Positions 50,487 to 59,284 are shown, counted from the stretch's first letter. The stretch: DNA of 64,000 bases from Bacillus sp. es.036 (GCF_002563635.1 NZ_PDIZ01000001.1:620001-684000); one strand, 5' to 3'. The notes: generated by a model from the letters alone, not told the origin. A program made the numbers and translations.

Positions 50487-50515
50487 AAAAGAATCTGCGC
50501 TAGGCAGATTCTTTT
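50487..50515 (-). terminator. terminator of the HMA-like gene
   Basis: AAAAGAATCTGC (50487-50498) pairs with GCAGATTCTTTT (50504-50515) around GCTAG. Confidence 0.9.
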
Positions 50516-50519
50516 GGAA

Positions 50520-50726
50520 TTAGGCAGGTTGATAGCCCGCTTCTTCAATTGTTTGCATGATTGTTGCTTCGTCTAAGGCTTCTTCATCAAACATAATCGT
50601 GACCGTTTCTTCTTTCAGATCAGCTAAAGCCCGTTCAATGCCGTTTAAAGAAAGGAGGGCAGCTTCGATTTTCTGGATACATTCTTCGCCCTTCATTCCT
50701 GTTACGGATACAGTCATTTCATTCAT
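50520..50726 (-). CDS. HMA-domain (CopZ-like) protein with a broken metal motif
   Basis: This 68-residue protein has the ferredoxin-like heavy-metal-associated fold (TVSVTGM, KIEAALLSLNGIERALADL, VTIMFDEEALDEATIMQTIEEAGY). Copper chaperones use M-x-C-x-x-C, but here the first cysteine is replaced by Gly13 (GMKGEEC), leaving only Cys16. It may have lost copper binding or bind it as a dimer. GAAAGGAG precedes the ATG. A candidate SigB promoter lies just upstream and a terminator just downstream. Confidence 0.85.
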   Translation of the reverse strand: MNEMTVSVTGMKGEECIQKIEAALLSLNGIERALADLKEETVTIMFDEEALDEATIMQTIEEAGYQPA

Positions 50727-50758
50727 ATCGCTAAACTCCTTTCATCATCTAAAACCCT

Positions 50759-50784
50759 TTACCCGAATTAGGAGGAGTTTAATC
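50759..50784 (-). promoter_or_regulatory. candidate SigB promoter of the HMA-like gene
   Basis: On the minus strand GATTAA (50784-50779), 14 bases, GGGTAA (50764-50759); only one base of -35 deviates from GTTTAA and the -10 fits GGGWAW. It ends about 30 bases before the start codon. Confidence 0.5.
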
Positions 50785-50796
50785 TGTCTTAATAGG

Positions 50797-50916
50797 CTAA
50801 GGTTTATTCGGAGTTTCGTTCGAAAGCTGCTCCAATGATTTAATTTTACCATGTGGATTTTGTGCTTCTTTTCTTTTGCGGAATTGTCTTTCTCGTTGTC
50901 CTTTAGACTGACTCAT
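50797..50916 (-). CDS. 39-residue basic small protein (DUF6254-like pattern)
   Basis: This tiny protein begins MSQSKGQRERQFRKRKEAQN and continues PHGKIKSLEQL. The strongly basic helix and the NPHGK motif resemble a family of very short conserved Bacillaceae proteins (recalled as DUF6254), function unknown. AGGGGTG lies seven bases before the ATG. It lies between the polysaccharide deacetylase and HMA-like genes on the same strand. Confidence 0.65.
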   Translation of the reverse strand: MSQSKGQRERQFRKRKEAQNPHGKIKSLEQLSNETPNKP

Positions 50917-50976
50917 CAGTTTTTCACCCCTTATCATAGTGTTCATTAATAAGGTGGCCTCCAGAACAAAATGTAC

Positions 50977-51819
50977 TCACTGCAAATTTTGGGAGTGAAG
51001 TTGAACAAATGTATACCCCTTTTTCTGTAAAACGGGTATCGCTTTTTCAACTCCTTCTGCTGTGCCGCTAGTCGGTTGATTCATATGAAGAAGAGCAATA
51101 TCGCCCGATTGTGCCTGCAGCAGAGCATCGTTCACCTGTTGGGCGTTATAAGTTGCACCGGCGTCTCCAAGTATAGTGTAATTCACAATTTGAACACCAA
51201 GGTCTTGAGCAATTTGGACGGCTACGTCATCATAGTAAGCTGTTCCTGAACGGAAAAGTGTCGGTTTCTTACCAGTTAGTTCTTCAATTTTGTTTTGGTT
51301 TTCTTTCATTTCTTCAATCACTTCTTTTACCGATGCTGTCCCTGAGATACCCCAGGCTGACTGCCCGTTCACAGAAAGAGGTTTGTGGTGCGTGCCGTGA
51401 TTTTCAATTTGAAAGAGCGGGTCACGAGCAAGTTCTTGGAACAAAGCAGTGTTTTGATCAATCCATCTACTGTTAATAAATAGGGTGGAAGGCAGCTTGT
51501 TTTCTTTTAAAAATGCGATCAATGCCTCATCAACATCATTCCCATGTGACCCACCACAAGCATCAAATGTTAAGGCGATTTCCTTTTTGGATGAACTAAA
51601 ATGAGTGTAGACTCCTAACACATTTTCACCAAATTCAGTTGGGGTTTTGTTTTCGTATTTTGCAATTAGCTGTTCCTTTCTATTATCAACTAAAAAAGAA
51701 GGAACAGGTCTTTTCACATTCGATTCATCAAGAAGAGAGAGGCTACCAGCTTGATGGGCCTGACAACCCATTAGGACGAAGAAAATAAGGATTAGACTAG
51801 TTTGTTTTACGGTTATCAT
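50977..51819 (-). CDS. polysaccharide deacetylase (CE4) lipoprotein
   Basis: This 280-residue protein has a lipoprotein signal ending LMGC and a NodB-type deacetylase domain from about residue 60. Motif 1 is TFDACGG, the D-A variant of the usual TFDD, motif 2 HGTHH supplies the His pair, and later motifs are LFRSGTAYYDD and IALLHMNQP. It probably deacetylates a cell-wall or extracellular glycan. Start: ATG 51819 after GGTGATAA; GTG at 51828 is possible. A terminator of the upstream permease gene separates the two. Confidence 0.88.
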   Translation of the reverse strand: MITVKQTSLILIFFVLMGCQAHQAGSLSLLDESNVKRPVPSFLVDNRKEQLIAKYENKTPTEFGENVLGVYTHFSSSKKEIALTFDACGGSHGNDVDEALIAFLKENKLPSTLFINSRWIDQNTALFQELARDPLFQIENHGTHHKPLSVNGQSAWGISGTASVKEVIEEMKENQNKIEELTGKKPTLFRSGTAYYDDVAVQIAQDLGVQIVNYTILGDAGATYNAQQVNDALLQAQSGDIALLHMNQPTSGTAEGVEKAIPVLQKKGYTFVQLHSQNLQ

Positions 51820-51870
51820 GTTTATCACCAGAATTTAGCATATCATAAAAAAGATAGGATGAAATGGAAA

Positions 51871-51901
51871 AAACCTCCTTGAATGAAGCTCAAGGAGGTT
51901 T
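51871..51901 (-). terminator. terminator of the minus-strand NCS2 permease gene
   Basis: AAACCTCCTTGA (51871-51882) pairs with TCAAGGAGGTTT (51890-51901); the minus strand then has T6. Confidence 0.92.
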
Positions 51902-51919
51902 GGAAGGCTTTCTTACCCT

Positions 51920-53194
51920 TTAGATGGTGTGTAAGAAAAAGTTTATAAAGAAGAGGCTTGCGATAATGTACATCGGTACAGGAACTTCTTTTCCTTTCCC
52001 TAAAGCGATTTTTAGAAATGGGTATGCAATAAAGCCAAATGCAATACCGTCAACAATGCTGTAGGTGAGCGGAATCATGACGATAATTAAAAAGGCAGGA
52101 AACCCTTCAGAAAAATCTTGTAGGGAAATGTTTTGAATGGATGTAATCATCAGACCACCAATAATGATCAGAACTGGCGCAATCGCCGAGTCTGGTATGA
52201 TTTTGAAAATAGGGATAAAGAATAGTGATGTTAAGAACAATAACCCTGTTGTAATGGCAGTAAGTCCTGTTCGACCACCAGCTGAAATCCCTGAAGCACT
52301 TTCAACTGTCGAAACGGTTGGACTCGTACCGAAAAGGCCAGATGATATGGCTGAGATCGCATTTGCTTGATATGACTTAGTAAACTTCCGCTGATCTGGC
52401 AGTAAACCGGTTAACAAACCCATATTCTCAAAGACAAGAATCATCGCCATGGAGAACGTTGCGATCCAGAAAGGCAGCATCAGAATGTCATCGAAAGACA
52501 TAGCAGCAAATACCGATCCGTATGATGAGAATGAAAAGCTACTTTGTTGACCTGTCTCAATTAGACCGAGTGACCAGGCGAGTGCAGTCCCAGCTAACAT
52601 ACTGATAAGAAAGTGGCCTTTCACATTTCGAATGAGGAGAAAGGCAGCTAATGCTAGCGTGGCGAGAGTAGCAATCACATGAGCGGACCCAAGGTTTCCA
52701 AGTGCCACAAATGTGGAATCGCTGGAAACGACAATCCCGCCTTTTTGTAAACCGATGAATGTAAGAAATAAACCAATTCCGACGGTAATCGCTTCTTTTA
52801 ATGAACGCGGGATTGCTTTTGAAAGAACACCAGAGAGCGGTGTAAATGCTGTTATCGCAAATAATATTCCTGCAACAAAGACAGAAGCGAGTGCCACCTC
52901 CCAGCTTAATCCCATTGATTCAACCATTGTATACGTAAAGAACGCATTTACACCCATCCCCGGAACGAGGATAATTGGTGCATTTGCATAAAAACCAATT
53001 AACAGGCAGCCGACCACTGACGTCAGGACTGTTGCAATCATTCCTGCTTCGAAAGGAATTCCTGCATCAGCAAGGATTGACGCGTTAACCGCTGCAATAT
53101 AAACAATCGTAAAAAATGATGTAATGCCGGCAAGAATTTCTTTCTTCAGTGAAGTATCGTGAGCCTGAAAATCAAAATTAATTTTCGTTTTCAC
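51920..53194 (-). CDS. NCS2/AzgA-type purine permease (PbuG/PbuO-like)
   Basis: This 424-residue carrier has 12-14 membrane segments of the AzgA-like branch that imports hypoxanthine, guanine and adenine. Typical stretches are GITSFFTIVYIAAVNASIL, APIILVPGMGVNAFFTYT and GTSPTVSTVESASGISAGGRTGL. The start is a GTG after AAGGGAA. In Bacillus subtilis pbuG has a guanine riboswitch; no such element is seen in the 185-base interval to the divergent permease gene, so regulation probably differs. Confidence 0.9.
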   Translation of the reverse strand: MKTKINFDFQAHDTSLKKEILAGITSFFTIVYIAAVNASILADAGIPFEAGMIATVLTSVVGCLLIGFYANAPIILVPGMGVNAFFTYTMVESMGLSWEVALASVFVAGILFAITAFTPLSGVLSKAIPRSLKEAITVGIGLFLTFIGLQKGGIVVSSDSTFVALGNLGSAHVIATLATLALAAFLLIRNVKGHFLISMLAGTALAWSLGLIETGQQSSFSFSSYGSVFAAMSFDDILMLPFWIATFSMAMILVFENMGLLTGLLPDQRKFTKSYQANAISAISSGLFGTSPTVSTVESASGISAGGRTGLTAITTGLLFLTSLFFIPIFKIIPDSAIAPVLIIIGGLMITSIQNISLQDFSEGFPAFLIIVMIPLTYSIVDGIAFGFIAYPFLKIALGKGKEVPVPMYIIASLFFINFFLHTI

Positions 53195-53379
53195 TTTATT
53201 CCCTTCTTACTTGTGTTTCCCTCTCCCACCCGTGTATTTGAAAAATCAAATCACCAATAAAATAGTATATCAGAGCTACGCTTGATTTTATAGTGGAAAA
53301 ATACGTAATGACCTCCGTGGATCGCTTTGATAAGATGAAGGTGTGTACATAATTCGTTTTGATGAAAGAAGGCTTTTAC

Positions 53380-54654
53380 ATGCGTAATACGTTATCCGCC
53401 CTTCAGTGGGCCATCTTTATGATAGCAGGTTCCATCGTGGCACCTGTTGCCATTGCGAGCTTGTTCCATTTAGACCCTGCAATGGCAGCAGGATTTGTTC
53501 AGAGAACGATGTTTGTTCTAGGTGTTGCTGGAATCTTGCAGGCGACGCTCGGTCACCGACTACCGATTAATGAAGGGCCTGCAGGATTATGGTGGGGAGT
53601 ATTTGTTCTTTATGCAGGGTTAAGTTCTACGTTGTTTGGATCTGAAATAGAGACACTTCAAGCGCTCGAACTCGCAATGATCGCAAGCGGGATCATTTTT
53701 ATTCTACTGAGCGCATTTGGTTTAGTGGAGAAGCTATCTCGTCTTTTTACGCCAGTTGTAACAGGGATTTATCTTCTGCTTCTTGTCGCTCAGTTAAGTG
53801 GATCCTTTCTTAACGGCATGATGGGAGTCGGCTACCTAAAAGAGGGCATTGACCTTCGTATTGCAGGGCTATCTCTTCTTCTTGTATTTGTTTCCATATG
53901 GTTTTCGAGATCGATGCCTGCGATGATTCAGCAATATAGTATCCTTATTATTTTAATATTCGGTTGGGTTTTATTTGCAGTTCTTGGGTTAGCGAAGCCA
54001 GTCGTTCTTCCAGAAGGAGGATTCATTCAATTGCCAGAGGTATTCGCGTTTGGGTATCCAGCCTGGGATTCTGGCATGATTATAACAGCGTTTCTTGTCA
54101 CGCTTCTACTTCTTACGAATATGATCGCAAGCATTCGTGTTGTAGAAGAAGTGTTAAACAAGCTATCAAACACAAAGCCTATGGGGCGATACAGACAGGC
54201 AGGATTCATTTCCGGGATCAATCAATTACTAGGAGGCGTATTTTCAGCGGTAGGGAGTGTTCCAATCTCAGGGGCCGCAGGTTTTATTTTAACTACAGGG
54301 CTTAAACGAAAGCTTCCTTTTATTTTAGGTAGTGGACTGATCATCATTATTAGCTTATTCCCAGCTTTGATGGCATTCTTTGCAGCATTACCTGAACCGG
54401 TTGGCTATGCTGTTATTTTTATCGTGTTCGTAAACATGGTAGGAATTGCGTTTAACGAGTTTAAAAAGGATGATTCAGAGGGAAAACCATTTATAATAGG
54501 CATTTCCTTTATGGTTGGAATTGGTACGATGTTTATTCCACCAGAAGCTTTTCAACAAGCCCCACCAATTGCGGCTTCGATTTTGAATAACGGTCTTATA
54601 CTTGGTTCGATTACCGCGATTTTGACAGAGCAAATTCTTTATAAGAAGCATTAA
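53380..54654 (+). CDS. NCS2 family xanthine/uracil-type permease
   Basis: This 424-residue carrier belongs to the nucleobase-ascorbate (NAT) branch rather than AzgA: QWAIFMIAGSIVAPVAIASLF at the start and QLLGGVFSAVGSVPISGAAGFI in the substrate-binding region. It probably takes up a purine or pyrimidine and resembles YwdJ. The ATG at 53380 follows AAGAAGG; the frame from 53359 has no ribosome site. It is divergent from the AzgA-type permease gene, forming a nucleobase-uptake pair. Confidence 0.85.
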   Translation: MRNTLSALQWAIFMIAGSIVAPVAIASLFHLDPAMAAGFVQRTMFVLGVAGILQATLGHRLPINEGPAGLWWGVFVLYAGLSSTLFGSEIETLQALELAMIASGIIFILLSAFGLVEKLSRLFTPVVTGIYLLLLVAQLSGSFLNGMMGVGYLKEGIDLRIAGLSLLLVFVSIWFSRSMPAMIQQYSILIILIFGWVLFAVLGLAKPVVLPEGGFIQLPEVFAFGYPAWDSGMIITAFLVTLLLLTNMIASIRVVEEVLNKLSNTKPMGRYRQAGFISGINQLLGGVFSAVGSVPISGAAGFILTTGLKRKLPFILGSGLIIIISLFPALMAFFAALPEPVGYAVIFIVFVNMVGIAFNEFKKDDSEGKPFIIGISFMVGIGTMFIPPEAFQQAPPIAASILNNGLILGSITAILTEQILYKKH

Positions 54655-54742
54655 AAGGAAAAGCCTATTCGTGATGAATGTCACAGGACTTGTTCGGTTT
54701 TCGTGGTAGTATGAAAGTAGATCAGGGGAGGAGAATGTTGAG

Positions 54743-55177
54743 ATGAAAAAATATAATAAAATCCTTGTTGCGTTTGATGGATCTGATTTAAGTGTTAAGG
54801 CATTAAATGAAGCGATTGCTATGGCAAAAGAAAATGAAGCTATGGAAATTGATGTAGTTACTGCACTAAATCCTACTGCGCAAATTAGCTCAGCTGTTGT
54901 GTATGCAAGTATCCTTAATGAGCTTAGAAAAGAAGCAGTTGATCTGTTAAAAGGCATTAGTGAAAAACTCGATGTTCAGCTACCGAATCATAAAGTGAAA
55001 ACAATGGTACTAGAAGGTAACCCTGGAAACGAAATTGTAAAATATGCAGATGATCATGACCGCGATCTTATAATTATGGGAAGCAGAGGGTTGAATGGCT
55101 TAAGAGAGTGGTTTCTTGGAAGCGTCAGTCATGCCGTGCTTCAGAGGTCTCATTGTCCTGTCCTTATTATTAAATAA
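54743..55177 (+). CDS. universal stress protein (UspA family)
   Basis: This 144-residue protein shows the UspA fold with the ATP-binding motif MGSRGLNGLREWFLGSVSHAVL and the start strand ILVAFDGSDLS. Such proteins help survival under starvation or membrane stress. GGGGAGGAG precedes the ATG. Monocistronic, with a strong two-way terminator shared with rpiA. Confidence 0.93.
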   Translation: MKKYNKILVAFDGSDLSVKALNEAIAMAKENEAMEIDVVTALNPTAQISSAVVYASILNELRKEAVDLLKGISEKLDVQLPNHKVKTMVLEGNPGNEIVKYADDHDRDLIIMGSRGLNGLREWFLGSVSHAVLQRSHCPVLIIK

Positions 55178-55179
55178 TG

Positions 55180-55215
55180 AAAGCGCCCGGCATAACTAGC
55201 CGGGCGCTTTTTTAA
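55180..55215. terminator. bidirectional terminator between the UspA gene and rpiA
   Basis: AAAGCGCCCGGC (55180-55191) pairs perfectly with GCCGGGCGCTTT (55199-55210) around a 7-base loop. Confidence 0.93.
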
Positions 55216-55877
55216 TTTTCAACATATGTAATGGTATTGTCTTGGCCGATGATCGCTTTCGCTGCATAACCAATAAATATCCCATTTTCAACGACTCCTG
55301 GAAGTTGATTAAGGTGATCATGTAAAGTAGTAGGGAAGCTAATTTCATCAAATAAACAATCCACAATAAAGTTCCCGTTGTCTGTTATAAAAAGGGAACC
55401 ATTCTCTTTACGAAGGTTTGCTTCACAACCCAAATTTTGAATGGCGTTTACCGTTTTTAAATAACCAAACTGCGTGATCTCAACAGGAAGAGGGAATGTC
55501 CCCAGTTTTTTTACATACTTACTGGAATCAGCAACGACAATCATGTGCGTGGAATGATAAGCGATGATTTTTTCTCGAAGCAGTGCGCCACCTCCCCCTT
55601 TTATAAGGGTTAAATCTTCCGTTAGTTCATCTGCCCCATCAATCGTTAAATCAATGGTAGAAACGTCCTCTAGTGATGAAAGTGGAATGCCTTGTTCTTG
55701 TGCAAGCTTTTCTGTACTTTTAGATGTGGCAACTCCTGTAATGTTCAAGCCTTCTTTCACCATTCTACCAATTTCAAGAATCGTCCAATAAACGGTACTT
55801 CCTGTTCCAAGTCCAACAATCATACCGTCTTGAATATAAGATGCTGCTTTTGTACCGGCAAGTTGTTTTTCATTCAC
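55212..55877 (-). CDS. rpiA: ribose-5-phosphate isomerase A
   Basis: This 221-residue enzyme interconverts ribose 5-phosphate and ribulose 5-phosphate. The signatures GLGTGSTVYW, DLTIDGADEL (catalytic Asp) and LIKGGGGALLREKI are intact. Classical Bacillus subtilis uses the RpiB type, so an RpiA-type gene is a distinguishing trait. The GTG start follows GGAGGAG at a slightly long distance. It stands opposite gndA, joining zwf in a loose pentose phosphate cluster. Confidence 0.95.
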   Translation of the reverse strand: MNEKQLAGTKAASYIQDGMIVGLGTGSTVYWTILEIGRMVKEGLNITGVATSKSTEKLAQEQGIPLSSLEDVSTIDLTIDGADELTEDLTLIKGGGGALLREKIIAYHSTHMIVVADSSKYVKKLGTFPLPVEITQFGYLKTVNAIQNLGCEANLRKENGSLFITDNGNFIVDCLFDEISFPTTLHDHLNQLPGVVENGIFIGYAAKAIIGQDNTITYVEN

Positions 55878-55944
55878 AATCCATTCACTCCTCCATTATT
55901 TCAATTGTCTCATTAAGTATAATCGTTATAAGGAGTGTTTCCCA

Positions 55945-55989
55945 ATGATGGATTTTGAAAACGCCTTCTTTGCTGTAAACAAAGGGTAA
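55945..55989 (+). CDS. possible 14-residue micro-ORF ending before a terminator
   Basis: The frame reads MMDFENAFFAVNKG after AAGGAG at good spacing, with a TATAAT box about 25 bases upstream, and a perfect terminator begins nine bases after its stop. It might be a leader peptide or the visible part of a small transcript. gndA has its own promoter after the terminator, so it is not clearly a gndA attenuator. Translation is not established. Confidence 0.3.
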   Translation: MMDFENAFFAVNKG

Positions 55990-55997
55990 GGATAAAT

Positions 55998-56045
55998 AAA
56001 GGATGAAAAGAAGGAGTACGAAATCGTTTCTTTTCATCCTTTTTT
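55998..56045 (+). terminator. terminator upstream of the gndA promoter
   Basis: 15 bases (55998-56012) pair perfectly with 56028-56042, followed by T. Confidence 0.88.
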
Positions 56046-56059
56046 CTAGTTGCTAATCT

Positions 56060-56088
56060 TTGCACGGTTACACGGAAAGACGTATAAT
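56060..56088 (+). promoter_or_regulatory. SigA promoter of gndA
   Basis: TTGCAC (56060-56065), 17 bases, TATAAT (56083-56088): near consensus, with a leader of about 125 bases. Confidence 0.8.
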
Positions 56089-56217
56089 GCATACTGTCAG
56101 GCTGTACGCGTGACTAGCTTAATGACAGGTGCACATACTAAAAAGTGTTACTCCTGTAATCAAATGAGTTCGCGTCAGTGGGTTCATGAAAACAAGAAAT
56201 GAGCTGGAGGGAATAAG

Positions 56218-57627
56218 ATGTCAAAACAACAAATTGGTGTAATTGGGTTAGCCGTTATGGGGAAAAACCTTGCGATGAATATCGAAAGCCGCGGCTATTC
56301 CGTTTCAGTGTACAATCGCTCGGAAGAAAAAACGAAAGAAATGATGTCTGAAGTTGAAGGACGAAACTTTCAGGATACATACAGCATTGAAGAGTTCGTT
56401 CAATCACTTGAAACACCTAGAAAAATCTTGCTAATGGTTAAAGCAGGTATGCCAACAGATGCAACGATTGATCAGCTTCTTCCACATCTTGATAAAGATG
56501 ATATTATCATTGACGGCGGGAATGCGTTCTTTAAAGACACCCAGAAGCGTAGCGAAGATTTGAAAGAAAAAGGTATTCGCTTTATTGGTACTGGTGTTTC
56601 AGGTGGAGAAGAAGGCGCATTAAACGGTCCTTCAATTATGCCTGGTGGACAACCGGATGCATTTAGTGAAGTTGAAGATATCTTTAAAGCAATCGCTGCA
56701 AACGTTGATGGTGATCCTTGTACAACTTACATTGGTCCAGACGGCGCTGGTCACTATGTAAAAATGGTGCATAACGGCATTGAATATGGTGACATGCAGT
56801 TAATCGGCGAAGCTTATTACATGATGAAGAACGTGCTTGGTCTTTCGACTGATGAGCTTCACGAAGTATTTAAAGAATGGAATAAAGGTGAACTTGATAG
56901 CTACCTAATTGAAATCACAGCAGATATCTTTACGAAGAAAGATCCTGAAACAGGCAAAGCACTTGTTGATGTGATTCTTGATACAGCTGGGCAGAAAGGT
57001 ACTGGTAAATGGACAAGCCAGAGTGCCCTAGACCTTGGTGTACCACTTTCAATCATTACGGAATCTGTTTTCTCTCGCTTTATTTCAGCAATGAAGGAAG
57101 AGCGTGTAAAAGCAAGCAAAATTCTTGCAGGTCCTAATGTACCAGCATTTGATGGTAATAAAGAAGAGCTAATCGAGAAAATCCGCAAAGCACTATATTT
57201 AAGTAAAATCTGTTCATACGCTCAAGGCTTCGCTCAAATGCGCTCGGCTTCAGATGAGTATGATTGGAATCTTGATTACGGTTCGATCGCAATGATTTTC
57301 CGTGGTGGCTGCATTATTCGTGCAGGTTTCCTTCAAAACATTAAAGAAGCATATGACCGTGAGCCTAGCTTAACAAACCTTCTTTTAGATCCTTACTTCA
57401 AAGAGATCGTTGAATCTTACCAAAGCGCAGCTCGTGATATCGTATCACTTGCTGTACAGCGCGGAATTCCGGTTCCTGGTCTTGCAAGTGCAATTGCTTA
57501 TTATGATAGCTATCGTAGCGAAACATTGCCAGCAAACCTTCTACAAGCACAGCGCGACTACTTTGGCGCTCATACGTATCAACGTATTGACCGCGAAGGT
57601 GTATTCCACACAGAATGGCTTGATTAA
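56218..57627 (+). CDS. gndA: 6-phosphogluconate dehydrogenase, decarboxylating (NADP)
   Basis: This 469-residue enzyme converts 6-phosphogluconate to ribulose 5-phosphate with NADP reduction. The Rossmann motif [12 protein letters not shown], the substrate segment [12 protein letters not shown], the catalytic Lys in [15 protein letters not shown] and the C-terminal [13 protein letters not shown] are present. Length is that of the dimeric GndA form. TGGAGGG precedes the ATG. It follows a strong SigA promoter; zwf lies 1.8 kb downstream on the other strand. Confidence 0.97.
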   Translation: MSKQQIGVIGLAVMGKNLAMNIESRGYSVSVYNRSEEKTKEMMSEVEGRNFQDTYSIEEFVQSLETPRKILLMVKAGMPTDATIDQLLPHLDKDDIIIDGGNAFFKDTQKRSEDLKEKGIRFIGTGVSGGEEGALNGPSIMPGGQPDAFSEVEDIFKAIAANVDGDPCTTYIGPDGAGHYVKMVHNGIEYGDMQLIGEAYYMMKNVLGLSTDELHEVFKEWNKGELDSYLIEITADIFTKKDPETGKALVDVILDTAGQKGTGKWTSQSALDLGVPLSIITESVFSRFISAMKEERVKASKILAGPNVPAFDGNKEELIEKIRKALYLSKICSYAQGFAQMRSASDEYDWNLDYGSIAMIFRGGCIIRAGFLQNIKEAYDREPSLTNLLLDPYFKEIVESYQSAARDIVSLAVQRGIPVPGLASAIAYYDSYRSETLPANLLQAQRDYFGAHTYQRIDREGVFHTEWLD

Positions 57628-57628
57628 A

Positions 57629-57857
57629 AGAAAAGCGAAAGTGGGCGTTTAGACACGGCAGGCACTTGAACTCTATAACTTGAACACGTTTTTTGTGTTC
57701 GAGTTATAGAGTGAAGTGACCGAGTGTCTGCCCACTGCAGCTAGATCAAGAAAAGCGGAGACGAGCGTTTAGACACGTCAGACACTGGAGCCTTTTGATT
57801 TGAATACGTTCTTTGTGTGAGAGCGAGAAGTGACCATGTCTGAGCTCTTCCGCTAAA
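57629..57857. repeat. two tandem copies of a palindromic intergenic repeat
   Basis: Copy A (57629-57746) folds as one long hairpin: GTGGGC with GCCCAC, GACAC with GTGTC, CTCTATAACT (57671-57680) with AGTTATAGAG, and GAACAC with GTGTTC. Copy B (57750-57857) shares the GAGCGTTTAGACACG and GAAGTGACC parts but is more diverged. Related copies lie inverted at 59285-59465. Confidence 0.8.
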
Positions 57858-57864
57858 CAGCATT

Positions 57865-57917
57865 AAAAAACGCTACTCACTCCCCGTTCAAAGGGGAGCG
57901 AAGTAGCGTTTTTTTTA
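57865..57917. terminator. bidirectional terminator with a branched stem
   Basis: AAAAAACGCTACT (57865-57877) pairs with AGTAGCGTTTTTT (57902-57914), enclosing an inner CTCCCC/GGGGAG hairpin. Confidence 0.9.
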
Positions 57918-57918
57918 G

Positions 57919-58491
57919 CTAAGCCTTGTGATTAAGGTCATTGCGAAGCTTTTTCCCGAACTGAATGGCCTGAAGGACACAACCAATGATGATAACAAGG
58001 AAGCTTACGTAAATCAGTGACCATTTAATCGATGTGAAAAATGGTGCACACCAGGCGATGAATGATAAGCTACGCGGATAAAAGAACATGACAAGTGAAG
58101 TTGCGATGTTTTCTAAGTAGTCGAACCCTACACCAAATGAGGGAAGTAAGCTTAAAAATAACCATTTACCATTGGTGACAGCTCGATATAAGATCGTAAT
58201 CGTAGCGATTAAAAAGAACCAATACACTAGTGGCCAGATAAGGTCAAAACTAAAGCGCTCTTTAATATAATAGCTTCTCCCGGCTTCTCCATACGCTTCT
58301 GCAACGTCATAGAGCTTCTCAGGAGTGTAAAAGAATGAGCCATCAGGGGATTCAGTCGTTTGGGTGACCTCATAAGATTTGTTTGAGACTTGAGGGAGGA
58401 CGAAGGTAAGGAAGAGTGCAAAAATGACGACAGAAATGAACCAGATCGTTAGCGTTAGACGAGAACGAAGCTTTAGAAATAGGAATTTCAT
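57919..58491 (-). CDS. unknown four-helix membrane protein
   Basis: I do not recognise this 190-residue protein. It has four hydrophobic segments: TIWFISVVIFALFLTFVLP near the start, then LIWPLVYWFFLIATITIL, NIATSLVMFFYP and SLIYVSFLVIIIGCVLQAI. A polar extracytoplasmic-looking loop of about 45 residues follows the first segment. The second of two adjacent ATGs (58491) is at good distance from GGAGG. It follows the cyclase gene on the same strand by 77 bases, with a weak hairpin between. Confidence 0.75.
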   Translation of the reverse strand: MKFLFLKLRSRLTLTIWFISVVIFALFLTFVLPQVSNKSYEVTQTTESPDGSFFYTPEKLYDVAEAYGEAGRSYYIKERFSFDLIWPLVYWFFLIATITILYRAVTNGKWLFLSLLPSFGVGFDYLENIATSLVMFFYPRSLSFIAWCAPFFTSIKWSLIYVSFLVIIIGCVLQAIQFGKKLRNDLNHKA

Positions 58492-58538
58492 CATTACCTC
58501 CACTCGTTTTTTGAATTATCATCTCGAGGTAGAATGAA

Positions 58539-58558
58539 AGCCAGGGGAGACCCTGGCT
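58539..58558 (-). terminator. weak terminator after the cyclase gene
   Basis: AGCCAGGG and CCCTGGCT pair around GAGA; the following T tract is short, so readthrough is likely. Confidence 0.55.
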
Positions 58559-58567
58559 TATGAAATC

Positions 58568-59191
58568 TTATGCTTCTTTTAATCCTTCAAACAATAAAAC
58601 GCGAGCAGGTGATGCATCTGTTCCCTGAAGTTTTAAAGGTGCAGCAACCATGAAGTATTCTCCAGCTGCCACGTCTTTTAGGCGTAAGCCCTCCATGATG
58701 ATAACATCCTTCTCGAATAAAGAGCGGTGTGTAGGGTGCTCAGGCTGGCTACGTTCGATACCAAGGCCGTCTACGCCAACTCCGCGAATGTTTCGTTCTG
58801 CAAGATAGCGTGCAGCGTCTTCACCTACGAAAACAAAGTCAAAATTAAATTCTTCTTCAAAAGAGTTTTGAGATTTGAAAAGAATGAAGTCGCCTTCTTG
58901 AATGTCTTCCGCTTCAATATCTTTATCAGAGATCGCGCCTTTGACATCTGTAACGTCAATTACTTTCGCTTTTCCAACAAGATCTTCTTGATTAATCGAT
59001 TCAAACGTTGCTCCATCATTCATCATATGAAGCGGTGCATCTACGTGAGTGCCCGTATGTACGTCGAGAGAAAGACGAGACTCTGTTACATGTCCATTTG
59101 TCTTCGTGTTGATTTCAGGTTGTTTTTCTTCTTTGTTCTTATAAACAGCCATTCCATTAAAAATTGGTGCACTTACATCATACATTTTCAT
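58568..59191 (-). CDS. cyclase family protein (KynB-like metal hydrolase)
   Basis: This 207-residue protein carries the family motif HTGTHVDAPLHM with His45, His49, Asp51 and His55 as metal ligands, and ends with MVAAPLKLQGTDASPARVLL. The family includes N-formylkynurenine formamidases and isatin hydrolases. No tryptophan degradation genes are nearby, so the substrate is open. GAAAGGAAG lies a little far from the ATG. Promoter and zwf terminator hairpin lie upstream. Confidence 0.9.
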   Translation of the reverse strand: MKMYDVSAPIFNGMAVYKNKEEKQPEINTKTNGHVTESRLSLDVHTGTHVDAPLHMMNDGATFESINQEDLVGKAKVIDVTDVKGAISDKDIEAEDIQEGDFILFKSQNSFEEEFNFDFVFVGEDAARYLAERNIRGVGVDGLGIERSQPEHPTHRSLFEKDVIIMEGLRLKDVAAGEYFMVAAPLKLQGTDASPARVLLFEGLKEA

Positions 59192-59228
59192 AAAAAAACA
59201 CTTCCTTTCAAATAGTAGTGTATATGAT

Positions 59229-59261
59229 AAAGAAAGATACGTGAAGCACGTATCTTTCTTT
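59229..59261. terminator. hairpin between zwf and the cyclase gene
   Basis: 15 bases (59229-59243) pair perfectly with 59247-59261 around AAG. It could end the zwf transcript on the minus strand. Confidence 0.8.
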
Positions 59262-59284
59262 TGTCATTTTTAATTGCAATAAAC

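Noticed and set aside
53195-53379. Purine riboswitch between the nucleobase permease genes
   Set aside because: No aptamer core or three-way junction could be traced on either strand by eye.
54475-54957. Long minus-strand frame across the permease end and UspA gene
   Set aside because: It is antisense to two well-supported genes and shows no family features.
57410-57652. 80-residue frame inside the gndA 3' end
   Set aside because: It is a shadow frame of gndA with no ribosome site.
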